DNA from: CAYXAA01 sp964462985
Lineage (GTDB): Bacteria; Pseudomonadota; Alphaproteobacteria; Rhizobiales; Stappiaceae
DNA: 64,000 nucleotides
Assembly: GCA_964462985.1 (NCBI GenBank)
Contig: CAYXAA010000025.1
Coordinates: 1-64,000 of the forward strand
Direction of reading: 5' to 3'
Position numbers and translations under genes: made by a program. This document shows positions 33,675 to 42,346 of the stretch, in pieces. Numbering within the stretch: the stretch's first letter is position 1; each line of letters starts with the position of its first letter. The notes beneath the pieces were generated by a model that was not told the DNA's origin, did no database searches, and saw only the letters and a list, made by a program, of their open reading frames with translations.

Positions 33675-34769
33675 TCAGGAGAACAGCGACTGCCGTTCCC
33701 CCGGCGACAGCCGCTTCAACGGGTCTTCGATCCTGTCGTCCTCGAGCGCTTCCCGGCCGAGCTCGGCCTCCCAGGCGGCATCGGCTGCAGCCTCGTCTTC
33801 GGAGGGACCATCCGCGTCGACCATCATTACGTCGTCGACGATGGTGTAGATGTCGCTTGCGGGGCGGGCCGCCGTCTTGCCGGTCGGGCGGGCGAACACG
33901 TCGGCCTCGCCGTCGTCGGCCGCCATCCTGTCGAAGTCGAAATCCACCGTTCTGGTCGCGGCAACCGGGGAGGGGGCGAAGACGTCGGCTTCGTTCTCGG
34001 GCGCCGCCTCGTCCGTCTCCTTCGGGGGATTGTCAGGGATGGCGGTGTCGCCGTCAGTGTTGAACATCGCATCGACGGCGCTCTGATCCACGCCCTTGCC
34101 TGCGAGCTGTGGGCCGTTGAGCAGGTGGGCATCGGGACGCGTGTCGAGCAGCTCGGCTGCGTCGGTATCGGTGTCGACTTCGATGTCGTCGATGCCCCAG
34201 ATGCTCACCATCAGATTGATGCGCGATTCCAGATAGTGGAGCGCCTGCACGATCTTCTGGGTGCGTTGGCCGGTGAGGTCCTGGAAGGAACAGGCCATGA
34301 AGATTTCGGTGGCACGGGCGTCGATATCGTCGCAGGCACCCTCGTCGGCTCCCTGCTCGCGCAGGGTCCAGGCGAGCTCCTGAATCGCCTCAGCCGCCGC
34401 CAGGATCTCTTGGGTCGCGCCCTCGGTCTGCGTGACAATCGCGTCGAGCTCGCTGGAGGCCTCGGTAAAGCGGTTGCCGTATTCCGATTCGTGCTTGATG
34501 TTGGCGATCTCGCGCTTGGTGCGCTCGATTGCCTCCTGCATGTCGGCAATCGAAAGCCGAATGCGGTTGATGTCGGGGACCGTCCGCTCGCGGACAATCA
34601 CCTTCTCAAGCCGCTCGATCGCATCGAGCACGATCCGTGTCTCGGGAGCCAGGTTGCGGCGCAGGTATTCCTCGAGAAACCAACGGCCACGCTCCGATTC
34701 CGTCAAGGCCTGATGGAGAGCCTCGTATTCAGCGTCCTGGAACCGGCTCGAGTGACCGTCTGCTGCCAT
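33675..34769 (-). CDS. CheZ-like protein phosphatase with acidic C-terminal extension
   Basis: A 364-residue protein whose first ~200 residues form long helices carrying the CheZ active-site pattern SFQDLTGQRTQKI (161-173), including the Asp (164) and the Gln (168) that in CheZ positions water to dephosphorylate a response regulator. The rest (about 200-364) is acidic, Asp/Glu/Ala/Pro-rich and probably disordered, ending in GERQSLFS. Canonical CheZ ends with a short CheY-binding helix; here the tail is much longer. The ATG at 34769 is used. The target regulator is unknown and no che genes are nearby. A near-consensus CtrA box lies upstream. It is divergent from the MFS gene. Confidence 0.75.
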   Translation of the reverse strand: MAADGHSSRFQDAEYEALHQALTESERGRWFLEEYLRRNLAPETRIVLDAIERLEKVIVRERTVPDINRIRLSIADMQEAIERTKREIANIKHESEYGNRFTEASSELDAIVTQTEGATQEILAAAEAIQELAWTLREQGADEGACDDIDARATEIFMACSFQDLTGQRTQKIVQALHYLESRINLMVSIWGIDDIEVDTDTDAAELLDTRPDAHLLNGPQLAGKGVDQSAVDAMFNTDGDTAIPDNPPKETDEAAPENEADVFAPSPVAATRTVDFDFDRMAADDGEADVFARPTGKTAARPASDIYTIVDDVMMVDADGPSEDEAAADAAWEAELGREALEDDRIEDPLKRLSPGERQSLFS

Positions 34770-34848
34770 GTCTTTGTCCCGGCTTCGATCTTGTTGCGCC
34801 GACAGGCTGCCGGCGACGGCTCTCCAGCGATGGTTAAGCGGGAATTCC

Positions 34849-34863
34849 TTAGAATCGGTTTAA
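34849..34863. promoter_or_regulatory. Near-consensus CtrA box between CheZ-like and MFS genes
   Basis: TTAG-N7-TTAA matches the CtrA pattern TTAA-N7-TTAA at 7 of 8 positions. It sits 80 bp upstream of the CheZ-like start and 30 bp before the MFS start. CtrA controls motility and cell-cycle genes in this class. Confidence 0.35.
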
Positions 34864-34892
34864 GTCGGCGGTGACCGGCGGAGATGGCGGAC

Positions 34893-36050
34893 ATGGAGAG
34901 CACAGCAAAGGCCGCGGGCCTGTTCGGCGCCTATTTTCTCGGACTCGGCCTGTACCTGCCGTTCTTTCCGGTGGTGCTTGCCGAGGCGGGACACGGTCCG
35001 GCCGCAGTCGGTCTCCTCCTTGCCGTGCCACTTGTGGTGCGGATCGTCGCCAATCCGGTGATGTCGACCTTTGTCGAGCGCCGGCAGGCGAGCCGCGGTG
35101 CGCTGATCGCCTATCCGCTGCTCGCAGCCCTGGCGCTTGGCGCGGTCGCGGCGGTCTCGAATTTCTGGCTGACCGCGGCGCTGCTTGCGGTGTTTGCCGC
35201 GCTTTGGTCACCGATCCTGCCGCTCTGCGACGCGCTGGCCCTGCGCCTGGTCAGGCTCGGCCGAGGGGACTACGGCCGGATGCGGCTTTGGGGCTCGCTC
35301 ACCTTCGTTGCTGCGACCTTGGCCGGCGGCGCGCTGATCGAAACCACCTCGGGCCGCGGCATCCTGGCAGCAATGGCCGCCGGCCTTGTTGTGGTGGCGG
35401 CGATTGCCTTCACGCTGCCGCCGGAGCCTCCGGCGGCACAGGCCGGAGCGGGGGCCGGCGGCGGCCTCAAGGTGTTCCGCCGGCCCGCCGTGCTCGTGGT
35501 GCTCACCGCCGCCGGTCTCATCCAGGCAAGTCACGCCGCCTACTACGCCTTCGGCTCGCTGTACTGGATCGCACACGGCATCTCGGAAACCACGGTCGGG
35601 GCGCTATGGGCGATCGGTGTGGTGACGGAGGTGCTGCTGTTCTTCGCCGCCGGCCGGATGGCACCGTTCGTAGGTCCGATCGGCTTCCTGCTGATCGGCG
35701 GCATCGCCGGCTGCCTGCGTTGGGCGCTGTTTGCCGCGGCGACTGGCCCGGCGGCGATTGCCGCCCTGCAGGTGCTGCATGGACTGAGTTTCGGCGCAAC
35801 CCACCTCGGTGCCGTCGGCTACCTGGCCCGGGTGGTGCCCGCACGCTGGTCCGGCACGGGACAAGGCATGCTGACGACGGCGATCAGTCTGGCCTCCGCG
35901 CTGGCGACCATGGCGGCCGGGCCACTCTACGCCGCCGCCCCGGGCAGCGCCTTTCTTGCGATGGCGGCGATGGCCGCTGCGGCCTGCCTCTTGATCATCG
36001 TTTTGCGCACGCCCCTGACGCGGCTGCTGGCGGCGGCCGAGTCGGCCTGA
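34893..36050 (+). CDS. MFS transporter (nucleoside/phenylpropionate permease-like)
   Basis: Inner-membrane carrier of 385 residues with about twelve hydrophobic helices. The first (AAGLFGAYFLGLGLYLPFFP) and the conserved LWGSLTFVAATLAGG segment after the first loop resemble the HcaT/MFS_1-like group (3-phenylpropionate transporter and NupG relatives). The ATG at 34893 has GGAG 9 nt upstream; another in-frame ATG at 34884 sits directly against that site and is less likely. Its stop lies 4 bp from the stop of the convergent dgcA gene, with no room for a terminator between them. Substrate unknown. Confidence 0.82.
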   Translation: MESTAKAAGLFGAYFLGLGLYLPFFPVVLAEAGHGPAAVGLLLAVPLVVRIVANPVMSTFVERRQASRGALIAYPLLAALALGAVAAVSNFWLTAALLAVFAALWSPILPLCDALALRLVRLGRGDYGRMRLWGSLTFVAATLAGGALIETTSGRGILAAMAAGLVVVAAIAFTLPPEPPAAQAGAGAGGGLKVFRRPAVLVVLTAAGLIQASHAAYYAFGSLYWIAHGISETTVGALWAIGVVTEVLLFFAAGRMAPFVGPIGFLLIGGIAGCLRWALFAAATGPAAIAALQVLHGLSFGATHLGAVGYLARVVPARWSGTGQGMLTTAISLASALATMAAGPLYAAAPGSAFLAMAAMAAAACLLIIVLRTPLTRLLAAAESA

Positions 36051-36054
36051 CTTC

Positions 36055-37035
36055 CTAACCCCAAAGCGCCGGCTCCGGCGGGAACAGCGTGCTGCCGTGG
36101 TAGCGCAGTCCGGGCTCGCGGTCGCGCGACAACAGCAGCGGAGCGTCGAGGTCGACGTAGTCGGCACCCTGGGCGACCAGCACGGCCGGTGCCATGGCAA
36201 GCGAGGTGCCGAGCATGCAGCCAACCATGACGGCAAAGCCATGGGTCCTGGCCGCTGCGGCGGCTTTCAGTGCCCCCGTCAGGCCTCCGGTCTTGTCGAG
36301 CTTGATATTGACGGCGTCGTAGCGGCCAACCAGCCCGGCCAGCTCCGCGTCAGTGTGCATGCTCTCGTCGGCACAAATCGGAACCGGGCGGGCGACGTCT
36401 TCGAGCCAGGCATCGTCGCCGGCCGGGACCGGTTGCTCGATCAGCTTCACGCCCGCAGCCGCGCAGGCGGCCATGTTTGCGGCAAATGTGTCGCGGTCCC
36501 AGGCCTCGTTGGCATCGACAATCAGCGTGGCCGACGGCGCGGCTGTACGCACGGCGGCGATGCGGGCGTCGTCGCCGCTGCCGGCGAGCTTGACCTTGAG
36601 CAGGGGGCGCTCCGCGGCGGCGGCTGCGTCGGCTGCCATCTTCTCCGGTGTGCCGACGCTGATGGTGAAGGCGGTGATCAGCGGCTTGAGCTGGTCAAGC
36701 CCGGTCAGCGCCGCGGCCGTGGTGCCGGCGCGCTTGGCCTCAAGATCCCACAGCGCGCAGTCGATGGCGTTGCGCGCCGCCCCTGCCGGCATGGCCTCCT
36801 GAAGTCCGGCGCGATCGAGTCCGTGGGCGAGATCGGGTGCCAGCCGTTCGATATCGGCGAAGACGCCGTCGACACTCTCACCGTAGCGCGCATAGGGAAC
36901 GCACTCGCCGCGACCACGGAACGGGCCGTCGGCCAGGGTGACGACCACCACATTGGCATGGGTCCGGCTGCCTCGGGAGATCGTGAAACCGCCCTCGATC
37001 GGCCAGCTTTCGCGCTCGATCACGACCTCGATCAT
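36055..37035 (-). CDS. dgcA: DgcA-type N-acetyl-glutamate/dipeptide epimerase (MR-MLE superfamily)
   Basis: Enolase-superfamily epimerase, 326 residues, usually annotated L-Ala-D/L-Glu epimerase. The barrel carries the acid/base Lys in KVK (147-149), metal ligands in DAN (174-176), Glu 200 and DES (223-225), and the second Lys in KLDKTGG (about 245-248). It begins inside the stop of the DUF1611 gene (ATGA). That pair is the DgcN-DgcA module reported for D-glutamate catabolism, in which DgcN acetylates D-glutamate and DgcA racemises the N-acetyl product. I infer that role from the pairing; cell-wall dipeptide epimerisation remains the alternative. Confidence 0.85.
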   Translation of the reverse strand: MIEVVIERESWPIEGGFTISRGSRTHANVVVVTLADGPFRGRGECVPYARYGESVDGVFADIERLAPDLAHGLDRAGLQEAMPAGAARNAIDCALWDLEAKRAGTTAAALTGLDQLKPLITAFTISVGTPEKMAADAAAAAERPLLKVKLAGSGDDARIAAVRTAAPSATLIVDANEAWDRDTFAANMAACAAAGVKLIEQPVPAGDDAWLEDVARPVPICADESMHTDAELAGLVGRYDAVNIKLDKTGGLTGALKAAAAARTHGFAVMVGCMLGTSLAMAPAVLVAQGADYVDLDAPLLLSRDREPGLRYHGSTLFPPEPALWG

Positions 37036-38048
37036 GCCGGCCCACCGAACTCGGCAACGATCCGGTCCACGATCGTCTCGACGCCGAAGCGAACCGGATC
37101 GCTCGCCGGCAGACCGTGGGCGGCGGCCGTCTCGTCGAGAAACGCCTTTGCCGCCTCCTCGGCGAGCGCCGCGGTGTTGACGGCGATCCCGACGCAGCGG
37201 ATCGCCGGATTGGTCAGGCTGCCGCAGCGGATCGTCAGGTCGATCACGTCCTGGATCGAAGGAAGCGGTGTCCTGACGCCGCGCATCGTGGCCCGGGTCG
37301 GCTCGTGGCACACGACGAAGGCGTCGGGCTGCGCACCATGCAAGAGGCCGAGGCTGACACCGGCGAACGAGGGGTGGAACAGCGAGCCCTGGCCCTCGAC
37401 GAGATCCCAATGGTCGTCCGCGGCCGCCGGCGAGATCCATTCGGCCGCCCCGGAGATGAAATCTGCGGCGACCGCATCGATCGCAACACCGCGTCCGGAG
37501 ATGAAGATGCCGGTCTGGCCGGTGGCGCGGAAATCTGCGTCGAATCCGCGCTCACGCATGCTCTTCTCGAGGGCAAGAGCGGTGTATTTCTTGCCGACCG
37601 AGCAGTCGGTGCCGACCGTGAGCAGACGCTTGCCAGGCCGCTTGTTGCCCTTGCCGGTGGCAAAGCGCTCGCTGGAGTGGCGGACGTCGAACAACTCACC
37701 ACCGTTGCGGTCGGCGGCCTCCCGGATCTCCGGCACCTCGGCAAGGCGCATGTGCAGGCCGCTCGCGACGTCGAGGCCGGCGTCGAGCGCGGCCACGATC
37801 GATGCCACCCAGTGCTCCGGCAGCACGCCGCCGGCGTTGACGGCTCCGACCACCATCGTCTTGACGCCGGCACTGGCGGCCTCGGTCGGCGTCATCTCCG
37901 GCAGGCCGGCGTCGGCGGCACAGCCAGGCAAGCGATGCTGTCCAAGGCACCAGTCGCGTCGCCAGTCGACGATGCCGAGCCCGGTCTTTGCCGCAAGCGC
38001 GTCGGGCACGTCGCCGAGGAACAGGAGGTAGGGCTGGCGAATTTCCAT
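37032..38048 (-). CDS. dgcN: DUF1611 protein, DgcN-type D-glutamate N-acetyltransferase
   Basis: A 338-residue cytoplasmic protein with a DUF1611 N-terminal Rossmann-like domain and a C-terminal P-loop domain, Walker A-like GTDCSVGKKYT (146-156), and later GQGSLFHP. The family was long of unknown function; recent work on marine bacteria names it DgcN, the acetyltransferase that starts D-glutamate degradation together with DgcA. The stop overlaps the dgcA start, so both are one unit on the minus strand, divergent from the Mla-type lipid transport operon. No DgcR-type regulator is adjacent. Confidence 0.83.
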   Translation of the reverse strand: MEIRQPYLLFLGDVPDALAAKTGLGIVDWRRDWCLGQHRLPGCAADAGLPEMTPTEAASAGVKTMVVGAVNAGGVLPEHWVASIVAALDAGLDVASGLHMRLAEVPEIREAADRNGGELFDVRHSSERFATGKGNKRPGKRLLTVGTDCSVGKKYTALALEKSMRERGFDADFRATGQTGIFISGRGVAIDAVAADFISGAAEWISPAAADDHWDLVEGQGSLFHPSFAGVSLGLLHGAQPDAFVVCHEPTRATMRGVRTPLPSIQDVIDLTIRCGSLTNPAIRCVGIAVNTAALAEEAAKAFLDETAAAHGLPASDPVRFGVETIVDRIVAEFGGPA

Positions 38049-38180
38049 CGTTCAAGATCCTGATGTGAAAAGCCCAAGGCCATCCCGGTCGGGGCCGGTG
38101 CGAGAGGGAGGCTGCTCTGGACGGTGGCGGTTGGGGTCAGGTATACGGGGCAATCCCGAAGTCCGGCAAGAGGCGGCGGC

Positions 38181-39335
38181 GTGACGGCCACAACAATCCC
38201 GCAGACACGCAGCACGCCGACGCTGTCGGTGCAGACCGACGGCGATACCGTACGGCTGGTGGTGGGCGGTGCCTGGACCATCCGCGACGGAGGTTTTCTC
38301 GAAAGGCTCGTGGAACAGGACGACTTTGGCCGGCCGAGCCGGGCCGTCATCGATCTGTCGAACCTGTCGGTGCTCGACACCGCCGGCGCGTGGCTGCTGC
38401 ACCGGCTCCAGGCTGGCCTCGAATTTCACGGCGCCCGGGTCGAGCTGACGGGTGTGCGCGACATCCACAGGTTTCTGCTGGAGGAGGTGGAACGGCACCA
38501 TCCGCCGCCCTGGAAGCCCGAGCGCCGTCCTGTGTCCCTCGTGTGGCTGTTCGAGGCAACCGGACGCCAGATCGTGGAGTCCGGCAAGGACGTTCTTGCG
38601 GTGTTTCATATCGTGGGCGCGCTTGCATCGGTGCTGTCGACCGTCATCCTGCGTCCGCGCCGCCTGCGACCGATCTCCATCGCGGTGCAGTTCGACCAGT
38701 CGTGCCTCGGTGCGGTGCCGATCGTCGCGCTGATGACCTTCCTGATCGGGGGCATCATCGCCCAGCAGGGCGGGTTTTACCTCCGGCAGTTCGGGGCAGA
38801 CCTCTTCGTCATCGATCTCGCCGGCGTCCTGGTGCTGCGCGAGATTGGCGTCCTCTTGACGGCGATCATGGTCGCGGGTCGCTCCGGATCCGCCTTCACC
38901 GCCGAGCTCGGCTCGATGAAGATGCGCGAGGAGATCGACGCCCTCCACGTGATCGGACTGCGCGCAACCGAGGTGCTGATCCTGCCGCGCCTTCTGGCCC
39001 TGATGCTGGCCGTGCCGGTACTCACCTTCCTCGCCGATCTGGCGGCGCTGTTCGGCGCCGGTCTGACGATTTGGTTCTATCTCGACATTCCCCCGCCGGT
39101 GATCCTCAGCCGGCTGCAGGAGGTGCTGACGCTGGAGACGGCGATGGTCGGCATCGTCAAGGCGCCGTTCATGGCGCTCATCGTCGGGCTGGTCGCCTGC
39201 GTCGAGGGGCTCAAGGTGCAGGGATCGGCGGAATCGCTTGGGCGGCACACCACGATGTCGGTGGTGAAGTCGATCTTCATGGTGATCGTCGTCGACGGTG
39301 TGTTCGCCATCTTCTTTGCGACGATCGGGATCTGA
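38181..39335 (+). CDS. mlaE: STAS-MlaE fusion permease of a lipid (MCE) ABC transporter
   Basis: Inner-membrane permease of 384 residues. The first ~100 residues form a STAS domain (AVIDLSNLSVLDTAGAWLL), equivalent to MlaB fused in front; the rest is MlaE, with several helices and the family segments AGRSGSAFTAELGSMK and EEIDALHVIG. The fusion order is common in alphaproteobacteria. The GTG at 38181 has AGAGG upstream; another GTG at 38124 would add 19 residues. It is the first gene of a four-gene operon moving lipids between the inner and outer membranes; direction cannot be read from sequence. Confidence 0.88.
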   Translation: MTATTIPQTRSTPTLSVQTDGDTVRLVVGGAWTIRDGGFLERLVEQDDFGRPSRAVIDLSNLSVLDTAGAWLLHRLQAGLEFHGARVELTGVRDIHRFLLEEVERHHPPPWKPERRPVSLVWLFEATGRQIVESGKDVLAVFHIVGALASVLSTVILRPRRLRPISIAVQFDQSCLGAVPIVALMTFLIGGIIAQQGGFYLRQFGADLFVIDLAGVLVLREIGVLLTAIMVAGRSGSAFTAELGSMKMREEIDALHVIGLRATEVLILPRLLALMLAVPVLTFLADLAALFGAGLTIWFYLDIPPPVILSRLQEVLTLETAMVGIVKAPFMALIVGLVACVEGLKVQGSAESLGRHTTMSVVKSIFMVIVVDGVFAIFFATIGI

Positions 39336-39337
39336 CC

Positions 39338-40174
39338 ATGGTGGGAGGAAACGGATCGCAGAGCCCGAATGGAACCGGCCGGCTCGGCAACGGTGCCGCC
39401 GAGGAAGGCGGGCGCGAGCCGTCCGACGTCATCCTGACGGTACGCGGCGTGACCGTCGGCTTCGGGTCGAAGCTCGTTTTGGAGAATCTCGATCTCGACG
39501 TCTACCGACGCGAGATCCTCGGCTTCGTCGGCGGCTCGGGCACGGGCAAATCGGTGCTGATGCGTACCATCCTTGGTCTGACACCGCGGCGGTCCGGAAC
39601 GATCGAGGTCTTCGGCGTCGATCTCGACACGGCGTCGACCACCGAACGGACCGGGGTCGAGCGGCGCTGGGGTGTGCTGTTCCAGCAGGGCGCACTGTTC
39701 TCCTCGCTCACTGTCCGGCAGAACATCCAGATGCCGATGCGCGAACACCTGCGGATCTCGCAGCGGCTGATGGACGAGTTGGCGCTGCTGAAGCTGGACA
39801 TGGTGGGCCTGCCGCGCGATGCCGCCGACAAGATGCCCTCGGAACTGTCCGGCGGCATGATCAAGCGGGCGAGCCTGGCCCGGGCGCTGGCACTCGATCC
39901 CGAGCTCCTGTTTCTCGACGAGCCGACCTCCGGCCTCGACCCGATCGGCGCAGCCGCCTTCGACGAGCTGATCGCCAACCTGCGCGACACGCTGGGGTTG
40001 ACGGTCTATATGGTTACACATGACCTCGACAGCCTGCATTCCATTTGCGATCGCATCGCGGTATTAGGGGAGCGCAGGGTCTTGGTCTCCGGCACCATCG
40101 AGGACATGCTGACGGTTCAGCATCCCTGGGTGCAATCCTACTTCAAGGGCGAGCGCGCGTTGCGTCGGGTTTGA
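39338..40174 (+). CDS. mlaF: MlaF-type ABC transporter ATPase
   Basis: ATPase of the MCE lipid transporter, 278 residues. Walker A is GGSGTGKS (65-72); the signature LSGGM and Walker B LLFLDEPTSGLD follow, then the switch His in VTHDLDS. The first ~28 residues form a Gly/Asn-rich extension ahead of the usual start. The ATG at 39338 follows the MlaE stop by 2 bp, so the genes are tightly linked. Family identification is firm; lipid specificity is from the operon. Confidence 0.92.
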   Translation: MVGGNGSQSPNGTGRLGNGAAEEGGREPSDVILTVRGVTVGFGSKLVLENLDLDVYRREILGFVGGSGTGKSVLMRTILGLTPRRSGTIEVFGVDLDTASTTERTGVERRWGVLFQQGALFSSLTVRQNIQMPMREHLRISQRLMDELALLKLDMVGLPRDAADKMPSELSGGMIKRASLARALALDPELLFLDEPTSGLDPIGAAAFDELIANLRDTLGLTVYMVTHDLDSLHSICDRIAVLGERRVLVSGTIEDMLTVQHPWVQSYFKGERALRRV

Positions 40175-40190
40175 GAAAGGCGAGGACTTT

Positions 40191-41594
40191 ATGGAAACCC
40201 GCGCGAATTACGTTGCGATCGGCGCCTTCGTCTTTGTCGTTCTCATCGGGGCTTTCCTTTTCATCCTGTGGCTCGGCGGTGGTGCCGAGCGGGTTCAACG
40301 CAGCGACATCAGGGTGGTCTTTCCCGGCGCCGTGACCGGCCTGTCGATCGGCGGCCAGGTGCTTTACAACGGCATCCGGATTGGCGACGTCGCCGCGCTC
40401 AACTTCGACCCGAACGATCCGAAAGTGGTGATCGCCACCGTCAGGGTCGACGCCAACGCGCCGCTGCGTGAGGATGTGACCGCCACGCTGAATTTCCAGG
40501 GCCTGACCGGCGTCGCCTATGTCGAGTTGTTCGGCGGCACGCCTTCGGCGCCGCCCCTTTTCAAGGAGGGGGCGAGCGAGTCCCCCGTGATCTACGCCGA
40601 ACGCTCTGCCTATGACGATATTGTCGAGGGCGCCCGCAACGTACTGAAGCGCGCGGACGCAACCCTGGCGACGATCGAGCATGTCGTGGCGTCGAACGAA
40701 GACGAGATCGACCGAACCATTAAGAATATCCAGACTTTTTCCGATGCCCTGGCCCGGAACTCTGCGGGCATCGAGACCTTCATGCGGAGCATTTCCGTCA
40801 CCGGGGAGGCCCTGACCGATCTCTCCGGCCGGCTGCGCGGCCTTGTCGACCGGGCCGAGACACTGCTGGCGGCGGTGCCGCCGGAGAAGGTGACGCAGAT
40901 CGTCGACAACGCCGCCGATATCACGGAGAAGGCGAGCGGAGCCATGGACGGCTTGACCGCGCTGGTCGACGATGCGCGCGACGCCGCCCGTCAGCTCGAA
41001 ACTTTCTCCACCGGGCTCAACAGCAGCCTGAACGAGATCAACAAGATCATCGCGGCCGTAGACACCGGGGCCGTGCGCCGCATCGTTACGTCGATCGAAA
41101 CCGTGACCACGGAGGTCGCCAGCAAGGCCGACAGCATCGGTGCGACCATCGATGATGTGCGGGTCACCGCCGCTACCGCCAGGGAGTTCGCCGACGACCT
41201 CGCCGCGAAGAAGCCGGATGTGGACAGGATCATTGCCGATGCCCGCCAGACGATGGAGAACCTCACCACCGCAAGCGTGAAGGTTCAGGGCATTCTCGAC
41301 AGGGCCGACGCCATGGTCGAAGGACAGGGCGAGGGGCTCGTCGCCGAGGCGACCGCGGCCGCACGCTCGATCCGGAAGGTCGCTGACGTGTTGTCGGAGC
41401 GGATCGGCCCCATCACCGACGGGCTGACCAAGTTTACCGACCGCGGCTCGGCCGACTTTTCGGCCGCGATGGCGCAGCTCAACCAGACGCTGATCGCGAT
41501 CCAGCGCACCGTCAACAATCTCGACCGCAATCCGAGCAGAGTGATCTTCGGAGGCTCCGACCTTCCGACCTACAACGGAGCCCAGAGACGGTGA
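40191..41594 (+). CDS. mlaD: MlaD-like MCE-domain protein with long coiled-coil tail
   Basis: Membrane-anchored substrate-binding ring protein. The 467-residue product has one N-terminal membrane helix (about 7-29), one MCE domain (about 38-115; VVFPGAVTGLSIGGQVLYNGIRIGDV), then a long helical, coiled-coil region through the C-terminus that could bridge the periplasm. E. coli MlaD is much shorter (about 180 residues), so the tail is closer to PqiB/LetB-like or mycobacterial Mce tails in spirit. Its stop overlaps the lipoprotein start as GTGA. Starts 16 bp after mlaF. Confidence 0.9.
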   Translation: METRANYVAIGAFVFVVLIGAFLFILWLGGGAERVQRSDIRVVFPGAVTGLSIGGQVLYNGIRIGDVAALNFDPNDPKVVIATVRVDANAPLREDVTATLNFQGLTGVAYVELFGGTPSAPPLFKEGASESPVIYAERSAYDDIVEGARNVLKRADATLATIEHVVASNEDEIDRTIKNIQTFSDALARNSAGIETFMRSISVTGEALTDLSGRLRGLVDRAETLLAAVPPEKVTQIVDNAADITEKASGAMDGLTALVDDARDAARQLETFSTGLNSSLNEINKIIAAVDTGAVRRIVTSIETVTTEVASKADSIGATIDDVRVTAATAREFADDLAAKKPDVDRIIADARQTMENLTTASVKVQGILDRADAMVEGQGEGLVAEATAAARSIRKVADVLSERIGPITDGLTKFTDRGSADFSAAMAQLNQTLIAIQRTVNNLDRNPSRVIFGGSDLPTYNGAQRR

Positions 41595-42238
41595 AGAGCG
41601 TGGTGACGGCGGAAGGCGACGGACGGAACATGGGGCAACCTCGGGGCACTCGAAACCTTGCGGCGACGGTCGCGTTGACACTTCTGGTCGGCGGGGGACT
41701 GGCCGGCTGCGCCAGCAGCGGTCCGGAGGCGCTCTACGGCCTCAACGCGCCGCAGATCGGCACCGTTACGGCCCGGCCATCCGGGCGGCAAGTGCTTGTG
41801 CCGGTCCCCCGGGCGCTGCAGGCGCTCGATACCAGCGCGATCGCCGTCGCCGATGCAGGGCCGGTCTATACCTATTTTCCAAAGGCGGCCTGGGCGGACT
41901 CGCTGCCAAAGGTGGTGCAGGCCAAGATCATCGAGACGCTGGAAGGCACCGGCCGGCTCAGAGGCGTTGGCGTTCCCGGCGAGGGCCTCCTGATCGACTA
42001 CCAGCTCCAGACCGAGCTGCGGGCGTTCGAGTTGCGGGTCGATGGGCAGGATCGTGCCGCGATCGAGCTGATGGCGCGCCTCGTCAATGACCGCAACGGC
42101 CGCACCGAGGCGAGCCGGGTGTTCCGTGCCGAGGCGCCGGCGCGCGGCAACAGCGTCGACCAGGCAGTCGAGGCGCTCGACACGGCCATGGCCCAGTTGC
42201 TCACCGAACTGGCACGCTGGGTCGTTACGCAGATCTGA
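41591..42238 (+). CDS. PqiC-like ABC transport auxiliary lipoprotein
   Basis: Outer-membrane lipoprotein partner of the MCE transporter, 215 residues. It has a signal with lipobox LAGC (Cys about 39) and an ABC_trans_aux (PqiC/YmbA) domain: YTYFPKAAWADSLPKVVQAKIIETLEGTGR is the typical segment. The GTG at 41591 overlaps the MCE gene stop; an ATG at 41630 with GGAAGG upstream is the other option. In Pqi systems PqiC sits in the outer membrane at the end of the bridge, so a similar role is inferred here in place of MlaA/MlaC, which are absent. Confidence 0.82.
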   Translation: MKSVVTAEGDGRNMGQPRGTRNLAATVALTLLVGGGLAGCASSGPEALYGLNAPQIGTVTARPSGRQVLVPVPRALQALDTSAIAVADAGPVYTYFPKAAWADSLPKVVQAKIIETLEGTGRLRGVGVPGEGLLIDYQLQTELRAFELRVDGQDRAAIELMARLVNDRNGRTEASRVFRAEAPARGNSVDQAVEALDTAMAQLLTELARWVVTQI

Positions 42239-42296
42239 GATGGATCGACGGGCCGCGTTCGACAGGAGGTCGCGGCCGGGCAAGCGAAAATGACAA

Positions 42297-42326
42297 AAAG
42301 GGGCGGATCGGTCGATCCGCCCCTTT
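42297..42326. terminator. Bidirectional intrinsic terminator between MCE operon and gpr
   Basis: AAAGGGGCGGATCG (42297-42310) and CGATCCGCCCCTTT (42313-42326) are perfectly complementary, flanked by A and T runs on both sides. It ends both convergent transcription units. Confidence 0.88.
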
Positions 42327-42346
42327 GTGCGTCCGGGTGCCTGGCG

